Counted from the first letter of the stretch, positions 17,526-25,351 are shown. The stretch: 25,624 bases of DNA from CAYJRR01 sp964372275 [NCBI: uncultured bacterium] (GCA_964372275.1 CAYJRR010000068.1:1-25624), one strand, 5' to 3'. Program-made: numbers and translations. The notes: generated from the sequence alone by a model not told the origin.

Positions 17526-18938
17526 TCAGATGTCGAAGTAGAGCTGGAACTCCAGCGGCGTCGGACGCATCCGAACCGCGTCGAGCTCCTTCTTCGTCTT
17601 GTACTCGATCCACGTCTCGATCACGTCGGCGGTGAAGACGTCCCCCTTGAGGAGGAACTTGTGGTCGCGATGGAGCGCGTGCAGCGCCTCTTCCAGCGAT
17701 CCCGGGGCCGAGGGGATGTCCTTCAGCTCCTCCGGGGCGAGGCTGTAGATGTCCTTCTCCATCGGCGAGCCGGGGTTGGTCTTCCGCTCGATGCCGTCGA
17801 CGCCGGCCATCATCATCGCCGAGAAGGCGAGATACGGGTTGCAGGACGGGTCGGGCGTGCGGAACTCGATCCGCCGCGCCTTCGGGCTGGCCGATGCGAC
17901 CGGGATCCGCACCGACGCCGAACGGTTGCGGTTCGAGTAGGCGAGGTTGACCGGCGCCTCGTAGCCCGGCACCAGGCGGCGGTAGCTGTTGGTGGTCGGA
18001 TTGGTGATCCCGCACAGCGCCGGGGCGTGGCCGAGGATCCCGCCGATGTAGTGGAGCGCCAGCTCCGACAGGCCGCCGTACTGTTCGCCGGCGAACAGCG
18101 GCTTGTCCCCTTTCCAGAGGCTCTGGTGACAGTGCATCCCCGAGCCGTTGTCGCCGTAGAGCGGCTTCGGCATGAAGGTCGCCGTCTTGCCGTGGCGGCG
18201 GGCGACGTTCTTGACGATGTACTTGAACCACATCAGCCGGTCGGCCTGCTGCACCAGCGTGCCGTTCTTCATCCCGATCTCGCACTGGCCGGCGGTCGCC
18301 ACCTCGTGGTGGTGCACCTCGACCTCGATCCCGACCTTCTGCAGCTCGAGCGCGATCTCGGTGCGGATGTCCATCAGCGTGTCGGTCGGCGGGACGGGGA
18401 AGTAGCCCTCCTTGTGCCGCGGCTTGTAGCCGAGGTTCGGACCCTCGTCGCGGCCGGTGTTCCAGGCCCCTTCCCTCGAGTCGATCTTGTAGAAGGCGTG
18501 GTTCGGCGCCGACTCGTAGCGGATGTCGTCGAAGATGAAGAACTCGGCCTCGGGCCCGAAGTAGCAGGTGTCGGCGATCCCGGTGGAGCGGAGATACTTC
18601 TCCGCCTTGAGCGCGATCCCGCGCGGATCACGGCTGTAGGGCTCCTTGGTGATCGGATCGAAGACGTTGCAGATGAGCGAAAGCGTCGGAACCGCCGTGA
18701 ACGGGTCGATCACCGCCGTCGACGGATCGGGGATGATCAGCATGTCGGAGGCGTTGATCGGCTGCCAGCCGCGGATCGAGGAGCCGTCGAAGCCGAACCC
18801 CTTCTCGAAGGAGTCGAGCTCGAGCTGCTTGATCGGGTAGGTGATGTGCTGCCAGACGCCGGGAAAGTCGATGAACTTCATGTCGACCATCTCGGCCTTC
18901 CGCTCTTTCGCCAGCGTCAGCACGTCTTTCGGCGTCAT
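17526..18938 (-). CDS. glnA: Glutamine synthetase, type I
   Basis: A 470-aa enzyme making glutamine from glutamate, ammonia and ATP, normally a dodecamer in the cytoplasm. Recognisable family segments are [36 protein letters not shown] (metal-binding Glu residues), [10 protein letters not shown] (about 264-273), [13 protein letters not shown], and [20 protein letters not shown]. Tyr398 lies in [10 protein letters not shown], equivalent to the NLYDLPPEE adenylylation site of the GSI-beta subtype, so control by GlnE is likely. AAAGGAGCG precedes ATG 18938. The gene stands alone between inverted repeats, and no glnB or ntr gene is adjacent. I found no convincing sigma54 promoter; a weak -10-like GATAAG lies in the leader near 19031. 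Confidence 0.97.
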   Translation of the reverse strand: MTPKDVLTLAKERKAEMVDMKFIDFPGVWQHITYPIKQLELDSFEKGFGFDGSSIRGWQPINASDMLIIPDPSTAVIDPFTAVPTLSLICNVFDPITKEPYSRDPRGIALKAEKYLRSTGIADTCYFGPEAEFFIFDDIRYESAPNHAFYKIDSREGAWNTGRDEGPNLGYKPRHKEGYFPVPPTDTLMDIRTEIALELQKVGIEVEVHHHEVATAGQCEIGMKNGTLVQQADRLMWFKYIVKNVARRHGKTATFMPKPLYGDNGSGMHCHQSLWKGDKPLFAGEQYGGLSELALHYIGGILGHAPALCGITNPTTNSYRRLVPGYEAPVNLAYSNRNRSASVRIPVASASPKARRIEFRTPDPSCNPYLAFSAMMMAGVDGIERKTNPGSPMEKDIYSLAPEELKDIPSAPGSLEEALHALHRDHKFLLKGDVFTADVIETWIEYKTKKELDAVRMRPTPLEFQLYFDI

Positions 18939-18959
18939 CGTTCGCGCTCCTTTCCGGTG

Positions 18960-19001
18960 GAGGGGTGCGGGGAGTCCCCGAAGAAGCCCGAAGGGCGGAC
19001 C
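18960..19001 (-). repeat. 42-bp repeat, copy upstream of glnA
   Basis: Inverted relative to the copy at 17468-17509 and identical at 38 of 42 bases. It lies in the glnA 5' leader, 21 bases before the ATG, so any structure in it would be transcribed if the promoter is further upstream. Confidence 0.8.
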
Positions 19002-19129
19002 GTTAGGGACCCGAGAAAACCGTGCTCCTCTTATCCCCGACGCCCCCGGCCGGCAAGCCCTGAACGGGCGCTCGCGAGGGCGCGTGGCGCGCGTGGGAGC
19101 GCAAGGCGCGACGGGGTCCCGACGCGAAT

Positions 19130-19138
19130 TGTGGATAA
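19130..19138 (-). promoter_or_regulatory. Isolated perfect DnaA-box-like 9-mer
   Basis: TGTGGATAA, the reverse complement of TTATCCACA, is a perfect consensus DnaA box. It is alone, with no cluster, AT-rich unwinding region or dnaA/dnaN gene nearby, so it is not evidence for an origin. Confidence 0.35.
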
Positions 19139-19205
19139 CTCGGCGCGTGCGCTGGATTCAGCCCGGCGGAGCGAGGGGTTGCGCGAACGGGGGAAAGGGG
19201 AAAAA

Positions 19206-19229
19206 CACGGAGACACGGAGAACACGGAG
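19206..19229 (+). repeat. CACGGAG heptamer array, copy 1
   Basis: Three perfect CACGGAG units at 19206, 19214 and 19223, separated by one or two A. The motif recurs on the opposite strand at 19806-19848 and 20316-20330, around the GxxExxY gene. The stretch from 18939 to 19919 has no convincing intact gene. Confidence 0.75.
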
Positions 19230-19510
19230 AGGACGACGAGCTCCGAGCGCCTCCTCCGGACCGGTCCGCCTCAGGGGCTCCGCCTTTGGTGTGGCTTGAC
19301 CCAGTGCGTGTTTACAAGGACGGGAGGCGCCGTGGCACTCGGTTCCATCAAGCGACTGCGGGGAAGGCTCGGCGGCGCTTCGCGCCACCTCGCATGGCCG
19401 TCCGCGTTCGAGGAGAGCGGCCGAGGCGGGTTGAGACCACGGAGGAGCCCACGGATCGCCGAAATCCACGGGCGCCCTGATCGCATGTCGACGCTCACAA
19501 CGTTATTTGC

Positions 19511-19630
19511 GTCGATCGTAGCGAGCCCCTCTCTTGATTCCCTCGAGCCGTATTGAATCCTGTCGATACCTCGCAAGTCCGCTGGAACCTCCTTGTACGA
19601 ATAGGCTACGAAAACCTGGCGGCGTTTCCG
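19511..19630 (-). pseudogene. Probable remnant of a TIR-like nucleotide-binding protein, internal part lost
   Basis: The minus-strand frame reads RKRRQVFVAYSYK followed directly by EVPADLRGIDRIQYGS and a short tail. From memory, the first segment resembles the N-terminus, and the second the C-terminal end, of a family of predicted TIR-like or nucleotide-binding proteins in bacterial accessory regions. In those the two segments are normally separated by 100 or more residues. Here they are joined, implying an internal deletion. The surrounding frame (up to 139 codons, 19690-19271) is otherwise unrecognisable. Codon use is less GC-rich than in neighbouring genes, which supports a transferred and decaying segment. 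The assignment is from recall of motifs only. Confidence 0.35.
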
Positions 19631-19805
19631 GCCCGAATCAGGTAGGCCCCGGAGCAATGATTGACTCGGTTTCGAAGGCGGCCGGCTCAACTACCGCGTT
19701 TGTTGCAGAAGTTGCCATTGTGCGTTCTGTGATTTGCACAGACGTGGAAGTACGTCGCCCCCCAATCTAAGAAGCTGGATTAGCTGACCCGACCCAGGAA
19801 ATTCG

Positions 19806-19848
19806 CTCTGTGCCCTTTCCGTGGGCTCCAATCGCCTCCGTGCCTCTC
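19806..19848 (-). repeat. Degenerate CACGGAG array, copy 2
   Basis: On the minus strand this reads CACGGAG (19842-19836), a CACGGAAA variant (19823-19816) and CACAGAG (19812-19806). It lies about 70 bases beyond the end of the GxxExxY reading frame, in the same orientation as copy 3 on the other side of that gene. Confidence 0.55.
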
Positions 19849-19919
19849 TCGACGCGAAGGCGTTTGCGAGGCGCGCGGGACGCGCGCCGAGCCGTGCCGC
19901 GATAAGCCCCTCTTCCCGG

Positions 19920-20306
19920 TCAGACGACGCGCCGAACGATCCCGTCCGCCAGCCTAGCCACGTTGAAGTTGATCAGCAATCCAACCGGAATCCCCGATAG
20001 CCGCAGATACGTCAGCAGCTGTGCCTCGTGCACGGCCAGCGTCCGCTCCACGGCCTTGAGTTCGACGATCACCTATTCCTCGACCACGAAGTCCGCGACG
20101 AATTCGCTCGCGAGCCCGATTCCGTCGTAGTGAACCTCGATCGAAACCTTCTCTTGGAAAGGAATGGAGTCCTTGGCCAGCTCGTAGGCCAGGCAGCGCT
20201 GATACACCGACTCCAGAAGCCCTGGACCGAGCGCGCGGTGGACCGCGATCGCGGCTCCGATCACCCTCCGAGTGACCTCGTCATGCAGAAGGATGAGCGG
20301 CTTCAC
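19920..20306 (-). pseudogene. GxxExxY-family protein interrupted by a stop codon
   Basis: The frame from GTG 20306 to TGA 19920-19922 would encode about 127 residues of the GxxExxY family. Family features seen are RRVIGAAIAVHRALGPGLLESVYQ (shown here as its parts: IGAAIAVH, then ALGPGLLESVY carrying G-x-x-E-x-x-Y), FVADFVVEE, VIVELKAVE, and LLTYLRLSGIPVGLLINFN. The family resembles PD-(D/E)XK-type nuclease folds; the pattern ADFVVEE...VIVELKAVE has the D and ExK spacing. A TAG codon at about 20072-20074 splits VVEE from VIVELK, so the product is truncated before the ExK residues. The start overlaps the DUF3006-like stop as GTGA. The biological role of the family is unknown. Confidence 0.85.
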
Positions 20307-20524
20307 TCGCGTACCCTCGGTGTCTCCGTGTTGAAGAGCCGTTCCAGCTCCCGCGCCATCGCGTCGGCAGCTGCCGGGGACTTTCGCAGCGGGAGACACA
20401 ATTCGACGGTCACCACGTCTCCTTCACCGATACCGGGGGCGAGCGAGCGCGGAATGTTGATCGACGCGCCGCCGGGCCATTCGAGGATGACGAACTCGTC
20501 TTCGATGCGGTCGACCACGGCCAC
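20303..20524 (-). CDS. DUF3006-like small protein
   Basis: A protein of about 73 aa from GTG 20524 (a longer GTG start at 20575 would add 17 low-complexity residues). The segment VAVVDRIEDEFVILEW, then INIPRSLAPG and EGDVVTVEL, matches the DUF3006 pattern of VDRIEG..AVLE and IP...LP...EGDV, a small beta-barrel-like domain of unknown function. I recall DUF3006 genes often beside metallo-beta-lactamase-fold genes, and here an MBL-fold gene ends 217 bases upstream on the same strand. The last residues (NTETPRVRE) are encoded by a CACGGAG-type repeat, so the C-terminus may have been replaced when the repeat/GxxExxY unit arrived. The 166-217 bases between this gene and the MBL gene hold nothing I can support. 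Confidence 0.65.
   Translation of the reverse strand: MAVVDRIEDEFVILEWPGGASINIPRSLAPGIGEGDVVTVELCLPLRKSPAAADAMARELERLFNTETPRVRE
20316..20330 (-). repeat. CACGGAG array, copy 3
   Basis: The minus strand reads CACGGAG A CACCGAG, ending 9 bases before the GxxExxY start codon and inside the 3' end of the DUF3006-like gene. Confidence 0.55.
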
Positions 20525-20741
20525 GACGATCGGGGGTCGCGCGGGTGGCGGTGCAGCGGCGGAGAGGAGGCACACGACGCGCGACGAAGCATCCCGCGGG
20601 CCTCGTCAGCGAAGCGAGTGGTGAAAACGCCGAACGACGCGATCGGCCGGCGCTCGGCGCCGCCGGGCCGCCCGCGACGACCGGCCGTCGATGGCTCACC
20701 GTGACGGTTCCGTGGACCCAGCCGGACGGGAGCCGGACATC

Positions 20742-22898
20742 CTACTCCACGAACCGGACGTCGAGGAACGAGATCTGGACGCCGGGGTTGTCCTGGAAGA
20801 AGCTCTCCAGCTTCTCGGCTCCGATCCGGAACAGCCGCCCGGACTGTACCACCCGGGCGCTGGTGCCGTGCGGTTCGCCGGCGCGGACCGCGGCGAAGTC
20901 GCCGAGGAACGCCCCCGCCTGGAACGGCTCGGTGGTGCCGATGCCGTCGAGCTCCACCTCCGCGTCGTCGACCAGGTACGCCGCGCCCGGCCGGTCCCCC
21001 TTCCGCCACAGCACGTCGCCGACCGCGGCGTTGACGATCTCGAAGCAGCTCTGGAGCTGGGTCTTCTGCGCGCTCGACAGGGCGCTCAAGACCGAGTTCT
21101 GCTCGATTGCCGCCCACGACCGCTCGGCCCGCATCCGCGCCAGGTGGATCAGCCGCTCGGGGATGTCGGTCCCGCGCAGAAGGTAGAGGAAGTCGGCGCG
21201 TTCGAGGGCCAACAGCTCGACGTTGGTGCGGGCGTAGGCGTCGGCGTTGCGCGGCTCGTCGAGCAGAAGCGCCGCCTCCCCGAAGTAGTCCCCCGCCTGG
21301 TAGGTCTTGACCTCGACCTCGTCCTGGCGGATCGAGACCAGCCCCGAGACGATGACGTAGAAGGTGTGGCCCGGCGTCCCCTTCTCGATGATGCGCGATC
21401 CCTTCGGAAACCGCTCGTAGCGCGCCAGCTGCAGCACCTCGCGCGCCTTCGACACCGGGAAGTCGCGGAACAGGTCGACGAGGCAGAAGGCGTCGAGCAT
21501 CGCGATCGCGTCGGCGTTGGCCGGCGGCTCGACCGGGATGCGGTGGGTGAAGCCGAGCCCCACCATCGCCACCTTGAGGCCCGTCTCCCGCGGCACGTTC
21601 TTGCGCGTGGTATGGACGAGGTAGAGGTTCTCCTTCATCGCCGGAGGCAGCGCCGCAAGCGCCGAGACCGGCGTGTGCAGCGGCGGCACCCCGGCCTCGT
21701 GCATCACCAGACTGTTGCGCCACGGGAAACCGAGCAGCTCCTGCGCCCGCGCGGAACCGATGATCTTCCGCTTGTGGATGTCCATGATCCGCTCGGGGTC
21801 GTAGAGCGTATCGGAGGAGAAGGCGAGCGTCTTGCCGCCGAAGAACGCCTCGAAGGCGATCGTCGGGATGGAGTGCAGCGCGTAGAAGAAGCGGATCTCG
21901 CCGCCGTGGACCCGCACCGGCTCCCCGATCTTCACCGGCTGGAAGGTGAACGTGCGCCGAAGCTGCTCTTCGCCGATGCCGGAGAGGGCGGAGTACTTGC
22001 GGAGGAACGAGCCGAGGATCGTCGGCGTGGTGTAGAGGTTGACCCGGCCCTCCTCGAGGATCTTCTGGAAGGAGCCGGAGTCGTGGTCGGCATGGCAGTG
22101 GGTGAGGATCACCCCGTCGATCAGCTTCGACGGGACGCGCTCCTTCAGGTCGGCGGTGGAGTCGACCGGCGGATCGACGAACAGGCCGCGGCCGCCGATC
22201 CAGAGGATGAAGCCGGTCGTCTTCCCCGACGGGTCGAAGCCGTGGCTCGAGCCGAGCACGGTCAGTCCGAACGCGGGCGGGGCGAACGGGACGGTCGCGG
22301 TCAGCTCGTCGGACTCCTCCGGCGGGGGAAGGTCGATCCGCTCCGGGATGTTCGCGACGACGTCACGGCCCTCGCGGACCGCGTGCCCGCCCGAGCCCAG
22401 GCGCTCGACCTGGACGCCGCCCCCCAGCGTCACCGATTCGCCGGGGCCCAGCACCACGAACTCCACCAGTTCGTCGATCTCCAGGCGCCGTCCGCCCTGG
22501 CCCTTGCGAAAGTACTCCCCTTCGAGCGCGAAGTTCGGACGCGCGTCGACGGGATAGTCCGGCGCGAACTCCTCCGCCTGGGAGGCGATCGAGGGGCCGA
22601 AGACCGACTGCTCGAGGATGGTGCGGATCGCGCGCTCGTGCTCCGGCGTGGGGACGATCAGCTTGGTGCGGCGATTGAGTATGAAATAGTTGTAGTAGGA
22701 GGGGAACTCGATCTCGGCGACGTTCACCCCGCGCTGCCGGTGGAACATCGTCGCCGGCACCACGAAGATCACCGGGACCTCGAGCCCGAGGGTCATCGAG
22801 TCCTTGATCGTCTCCGGCGGGATCCCGAACTGGACCGGCCCCGCCGACGTGCGGACGTAGGTGCCGCCTCGTGGAAGCGGGACGACGCGATCGGCCAA
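20742..22898 (-). CDS. Metallo-beta-lactamase-fold protein with two cyclic-nucleotide-binding domains
   Basis: A 718-aa soluble protein. Residues 1-200 are an N-terminal domain I do not recognise. Residues 205-440 are an MBL-fold hydrolase, with THCHADHD giving His267, His269, Asp271 and His272. Further likely metal ligands are His342, Asp363 (SSDTLYD) and His408 or His429. Two cNMP-binding domains follow. The first (about 470-585) has the phosphate-binding cassette GDYFGEAALLLDEPRNADA with Glu541 and Arg550 intact. The second (about 600-705) has GAFLGDFAAVRAGEPHGTSA, with Glu and Arg replaced by Asp and His. It could be a cAMP/cGMP-regulated hydrolase or phosphodiesterase; similar architectures are, I believe, annotated that way. 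The start is TTG 22898, 3 bases after the upstream stop. No DNA-binding helix-turn-helix is seen. Confidence 0.85.
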   Translation of the reverse strand: MADRVVPLPRGGTYVRTSAGPVQFGIPPETIKDSMTLGLEVPVIFVVPATMFHRQRGVNVAEIEFPSYYNYFILNRRTKLIVPTPEHERAIRTILEQSVFGPSIASQAEEFAPDYPVDARPNFALEGEYFRKGQGGRRLEIDELVEFVVLGPGESVTLGGGVQVERLGSGGHAVREGRDVVANIPERIDLPPPEESDELTATVPFAPPAFGLTVLGSSHGFDPSGKTTGFILWIGGRGLFVDPPVDSTADLKERVPSKLIDGVILTHCHADHDSGSFQKILEEGRVNLYTTPTILGSFLRKYSALSGIGEEQLRRTFTFQPVKIGEPVRVHGGEIRFFYALHSIPTIAFEAFFGGKTLAFSSDTLYDPERIMDIHKRKIIGSARAQELLGFPWRNSLVMHEAGVPPLHTPVSALAALPPAMKENLYLVHTTRKNVPRETGLKVAMVGLGFTHRIPVEPPANADAIAMLDAFCLVDLFRDFPVSKAREVLQLARYERFPKGSRIIEKGTPGHTFYVIVSGLVSIRQDEVEVKTYQAGDYFGEAALLLDEPRNADAYARTNVELLALERADFLYLLRGTDIPERLIHLARMRAERSWAAIEQNSVLSALSSAQKTQLQSCFEIVNAAVGDVLWRKGDRPGAAYLVDDAEVELDGIGTTEPFQAGAFLGDFAAVRAGEPHGTSARVVQSGRLFRIGAEKLESFFQDNPGVQISFLDVRFVE

Positions 22899-22901
22899 GG
22901 C

Positions 22902-23588
22902 TCAGAACCCCTTCGACAGTCCGATCGTCGGAGCCACGATGTGGTGGGGGATGTTCCCATCGCCGCCGGCGTGGATCTCCCGCTTGTAGAGACCGATCTC
23001 CGGGATCACGTCGATCCCGCCGAGCCGGATCCGGTAACCGATCTGCCCGCCCCAGACGTGGGCGTAGAAGTTCGAATCGATGGTCTCCTCCCCCGTCGCC
23101 TCGTTCGTGGAGTTCCCGCCCAAGTAGAGGAACCGCGGCGCGACGAAGAGCTCGTTCTCACCCGTCTTGAGGCCGAAGATCACGGTTGCGTCCGCGCCGG
23201 TCACGCTGGTGACGGCCGTCTCTTCGGTGCCGTCGTCGTATTCGTCGTTGCTGCGGTAGCCGCCGGCGAGCAACCCGGGCGAAACCGCGACCGCGAAGGA
23301 ACCGGCATCGTACAGCAGGTACTTGGCATCGACCCGCGCCCCACCCGTGTACACCTGCAGGCCGGCGTCGATCCGATCGCCGAATCCGTGACGAACCATT
23401 CCCGACGGCTCACCGACGCGGCGCAAGCTTTGATCCTCGAAAAACCCGCGACCCTTCTCCTGATAGACGGAGGTGGACGCGCTGACGACGGTCTTTCCGG
23501 CGCCGACCGGGCGCGCCCCCTGCTGCAGCGCGACCGGAACGCAGGCGAACATCGATACGGTGATGCCGAACAGGACGATCGACCTCAC
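22902..23588 (-). CDS. Envelope beta-rich protein, paralogue of the upstream gene
   Basis: A 228-aa exported protein. I chose GTG 23588, because AAAAGGGGGGATCTC just before it is a strong Shine-Dalgarno and aligns with that of the upstream paralogue. An ATG at 23606 overlapping the upstream stop (TGATG) is the alternative and adds six residues. The signal peptide ends in SMFAC, a possible lipobox. The mature part shares AGKTVV near the N-terminus, a VRHGFGDRIDAGLQVYTGG segment and the C-terminal PTIGLSKGF with its neighbour. Alternating strands and the final Phe suggest a small outer-membrane beta-barrel. The function is unknown. It precedes the MBL/cNMP gene by 3 bases, so it is in one operon with it. 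Confidence 0.7.
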   Translation of the reverse strand: MRSIVLFGITVSMFACVPVALQQGARPVGAGKTVVSASTSVYQEKGRGFFEDQSLRRVGEPSGMVRHGFGDRIDAGLQVYTGGARVDAKYLLYDAGSFAVAVSPGLLAGGYRSNDEYDDGTEETAVTSVTGADATVIFGLKTGENELFVAPRFLYLGGNSTNEATGEETIDSNFYAHVWGGQIGYRIRLGGIDVIPEIGLYKREIHAGGDGNIPHHIVAPTIGLSKGF

Positions 23589-23605
23589 GAGATCCCCCCT
23601 TTTCA

Positions 23606-24289
23606 TCAGAAGCCCACCGAGATGCCGACACTGGGGAAGACGAGCATCGACGTTTCGGCCTCCTCCCCGTCGTCCTTGTCCGTGACCTGGTACACCGCCA
23701 ACTCGGGCGTGATCGCGACGCCCCCGCGTCGGATCGTCACGCCGACGACACCGCCCAGGGCTTGCTGGGTGCTCTTCGTCGTGTCCGAGCCGAATTCGGG
23801 ATCTTCATCCTTGCTGGTCGTCGATCCGAACAGACCGCGTGCGCCGACGTTGAGATCGAGGGAGCCCAGGCCGAACGTCGCCAGCAGGGCGGCGTCTCCG
23901 CCGAATCCCGACACGGTCGACTCCGATTCGTCGATGTTGGAGTTGCTCGAATGACCGCCCGAGACGCCGACGTTGGCGGCGATGGCGATGGCCTCGCTTC
24001 GAACGATGCCGAGCGTTCCATCGGCACGAAGGCCACTCGGAAAGACCCCGACTCCCGCTTCGAGCGTGTCGGAGATGCCGTGGCGAACCGACACCTGGGG
24101 AACGGGCCACATGTTCAAGGAGCTTTCGACTCCATCCTCGTCGGAAGAGGCGCTGTGGTAGCCGGCCGACATCCCGACCACCGTCTTCCCTGCATCGAGC
24201 GTCCGCCCCCCCCGTTGCACCGCCATCGGACCACAGCCGGCCGCCACCGCCGCGGTGCCGACGGCGAGAAACCAGGATCCTCGTTTCAT
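23606..24289 (-). CDS. Envelope lipoprotein, beta-barrel-like, paralogue of the downstream gene
   Basis: A 227-aa protein. ATG 24289 follows GGAGGGGGG by 5 bases. A further in-frame start upstream is not needed. The lipobox VAAGC is good. Mature residues begin GPMAVQRGGRTLDAGKTVVG. Strand-rich segments include QVSVRHGISDTLEAGVGVFPSG and GSLDLNVGARGLFGS, and the protein ends FPSVGISVGF, with terminal Phe typical of outer-membrane barrels. Sequence similarity along the length to the next gene shows that the pair arose by tandem duplication. A TAGGGT about 15-20 bases upstream of the Shine-Dalgarno is a weak -10. No function can be named. Confidence 0.75.
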   Translation of the reverse strand: MKRGSWFLAVGTAAVAAGCGPMAVQRGGRTLDAGKTVVGMSAGYHSASSDEDGVESSLNMWPVPQVSVRHGISDTLEAGVGVFPSGLRADGTLGIVRSEAIAIAANVGVSGGHSSNSNIDESESTVSGFGGDAALLATFGLGSLDLNVGARGLFGSTTSKDEDPEFGSDTTKSTQQALGGVVGVTIRRGGVAITPELAVYQVTDKDDGEEAETSMLVFPSVGISVGF

Positions 24290-24359
24290 GATGACCCCCC
24301 TCCGGACCAACCCTACCACCGAACGGCCGTCGCACGAGGCCGTGTTTCCGCCCGAACGG

Positions 24360-25343
24360 TCAAGGTTTCCGCGCGACGAGGTACGTCCAGTAACCGCGGA
24401 ACTCGTCGGTGTCCGGAAAGAGGCGGGTGAGTCCGTCGCGGATCAGCCGGAGCCGGTCGGCCACCGCCGCCTCGCTCGGAGGCGTGCCGTCCACCTTCGA
24501 CGCGCCGCCGACCCAGGGCAGGATCCCCTCGTGGTAGACGCTCAGGAAGCGGAACCAGTCGTCGATCTTCGCCGGGATCTCCTCGCCGAGCACCGTCTCG
24601 ACCCGCAAGCCGGAGCGTTCCGCGGCGCGAAGGTAGGTCTCCAGCGGCCGCACCTCGGGGAAGTACTTCCGGAACAGGCCGTCGTAGGCCGCCCGCCGCG
24701 CAGGATCGGCAAGCGCTCCGCGGTGGGCGGACAGGAGCGGGTCGCGCCCGACCGCGTCGGCGGCGAGCCGTCGAATCTCGAGGATCGTCTCGTCGATGAT
24801 CCACGCTCCGGCCGGCTTGTCCGGGTTGCGGATGTTGCCCGACTGCACGAACAGGCGGCCGCCGGGGCGGAGCGCCCGGGCCCACGAGTCGAACGCACCG
24901 TCCAGATCGTCGTAGAGATGGATCGCATTGGTGGAGACGATCGCGTCGGCGGAAAGATCGGGCAGCACCTCGCCCAGGGTTTCGAGTCGCCGCTCCGCGG
25001 GCCGGTACCGCAGCAGCCGGAACGCCACCGGTTCGCACTCGCGGAAGCGCTCCAGGGCGAGCCGGAGGAACTTGGGCGAGGAGTCGGCGATCACGACCCG
25101 GAGCGTCGCGCCGAGCGCCGTCTCCAGCAGCCGCCCGGTGAAGATCCCGGTGCCACCCGAGTAGTCGACGAGCGTGCCGCCCGGCGTGACGAGTCGCTGG
25201 ACCTGCTCCAGCGTCCGATCGAGGTTCCGGTACCACCCGTGCCGCTTCACCTCGTCGTACGACGTCGCGAGCGGATCGGGTGGATCGCGGATCCACTCCT
25301 GGTCCGGCACCCGGTCGAACCCCTCGGGCCAGCGCGGCTCCAT
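24360..25343 (-). CDS. Class I SAM-dependent methyltransferase
   Basis: A 327-aa Rossmann-fold methyltransferase. Motif I is VDYSGGTGIFTG (about residues 59-70). The acidic residue after strand 2 is Asp87 in VVIADSS. A motif similar to the strand-4 region is DAIVSTNAIHLYDDL, with RPGGRLFVQSG following. The substrate is not evident. The C-terminal half (about 190-327) carries a long insertion with several aromatic residues such as YFPEVRPLETYLRAAE, unlike minimal ubiquinone or small-molecule methyltransferases. The ATG at 25343 lies 8 bases after a TATGAT element, with no ribosome-binding site. The gene is followed by the envelope lipoprotein operon on the same strand with a 70-base gap. Confidence 0.85.
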   Translation of the reverse strand: MEPRWPEGFDRVPDQEWIRDPPDPLATSYDEVKRHGWYRNLDRTLEQVQRLVTPGGTLVDYSGGTGIFTGRLLETALGATLRVVIADSSPKFLRLALERFRECEPVAFRLLRYRPAERRLETLGEVLPDLSADAIVSTNAIHLYDDLDGAFDSWARALRPGGRLFVQSGNIRNPDKPAGAWIIDETILEIRRLAADAVGRDPLLSAHRGALADPARRAAYDGLFRKYFPEVRPLETYLRAAERSGLRVETVLGEEIPAKIDDWFRFLSVYHEGILPWVGGASKVDGTPPSEAAVADRLRLIRDGLTRLFPDTDEFRGYWTYLVARKP

Positions 25344-25351
25344 CCGTCTCG

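Noticed and set aside
18960-19120. Sigma54 promoter for glnA
   Set aside because: TGGC-like strings are present near 19085, but none pairs with a TTGC-type element at the required spacing on the minus strand.
19332-19556. Possible small plus-strand gene with GGGAGG before a GTG
   Set aside because: The 74-residue product matches nothing I know, is Arg/Ser/Gly-rich, and lies in a decayed region.
20691-23954. Very long plus-strand open frame opposite the MBL/cNMP gene and envelope genes
   Set aside because: The translation is Arg/Asp/Val-rich without domains. It is the antisense shadow of genes with clear motifs on the minus strand, as expected in high-GC DNA.
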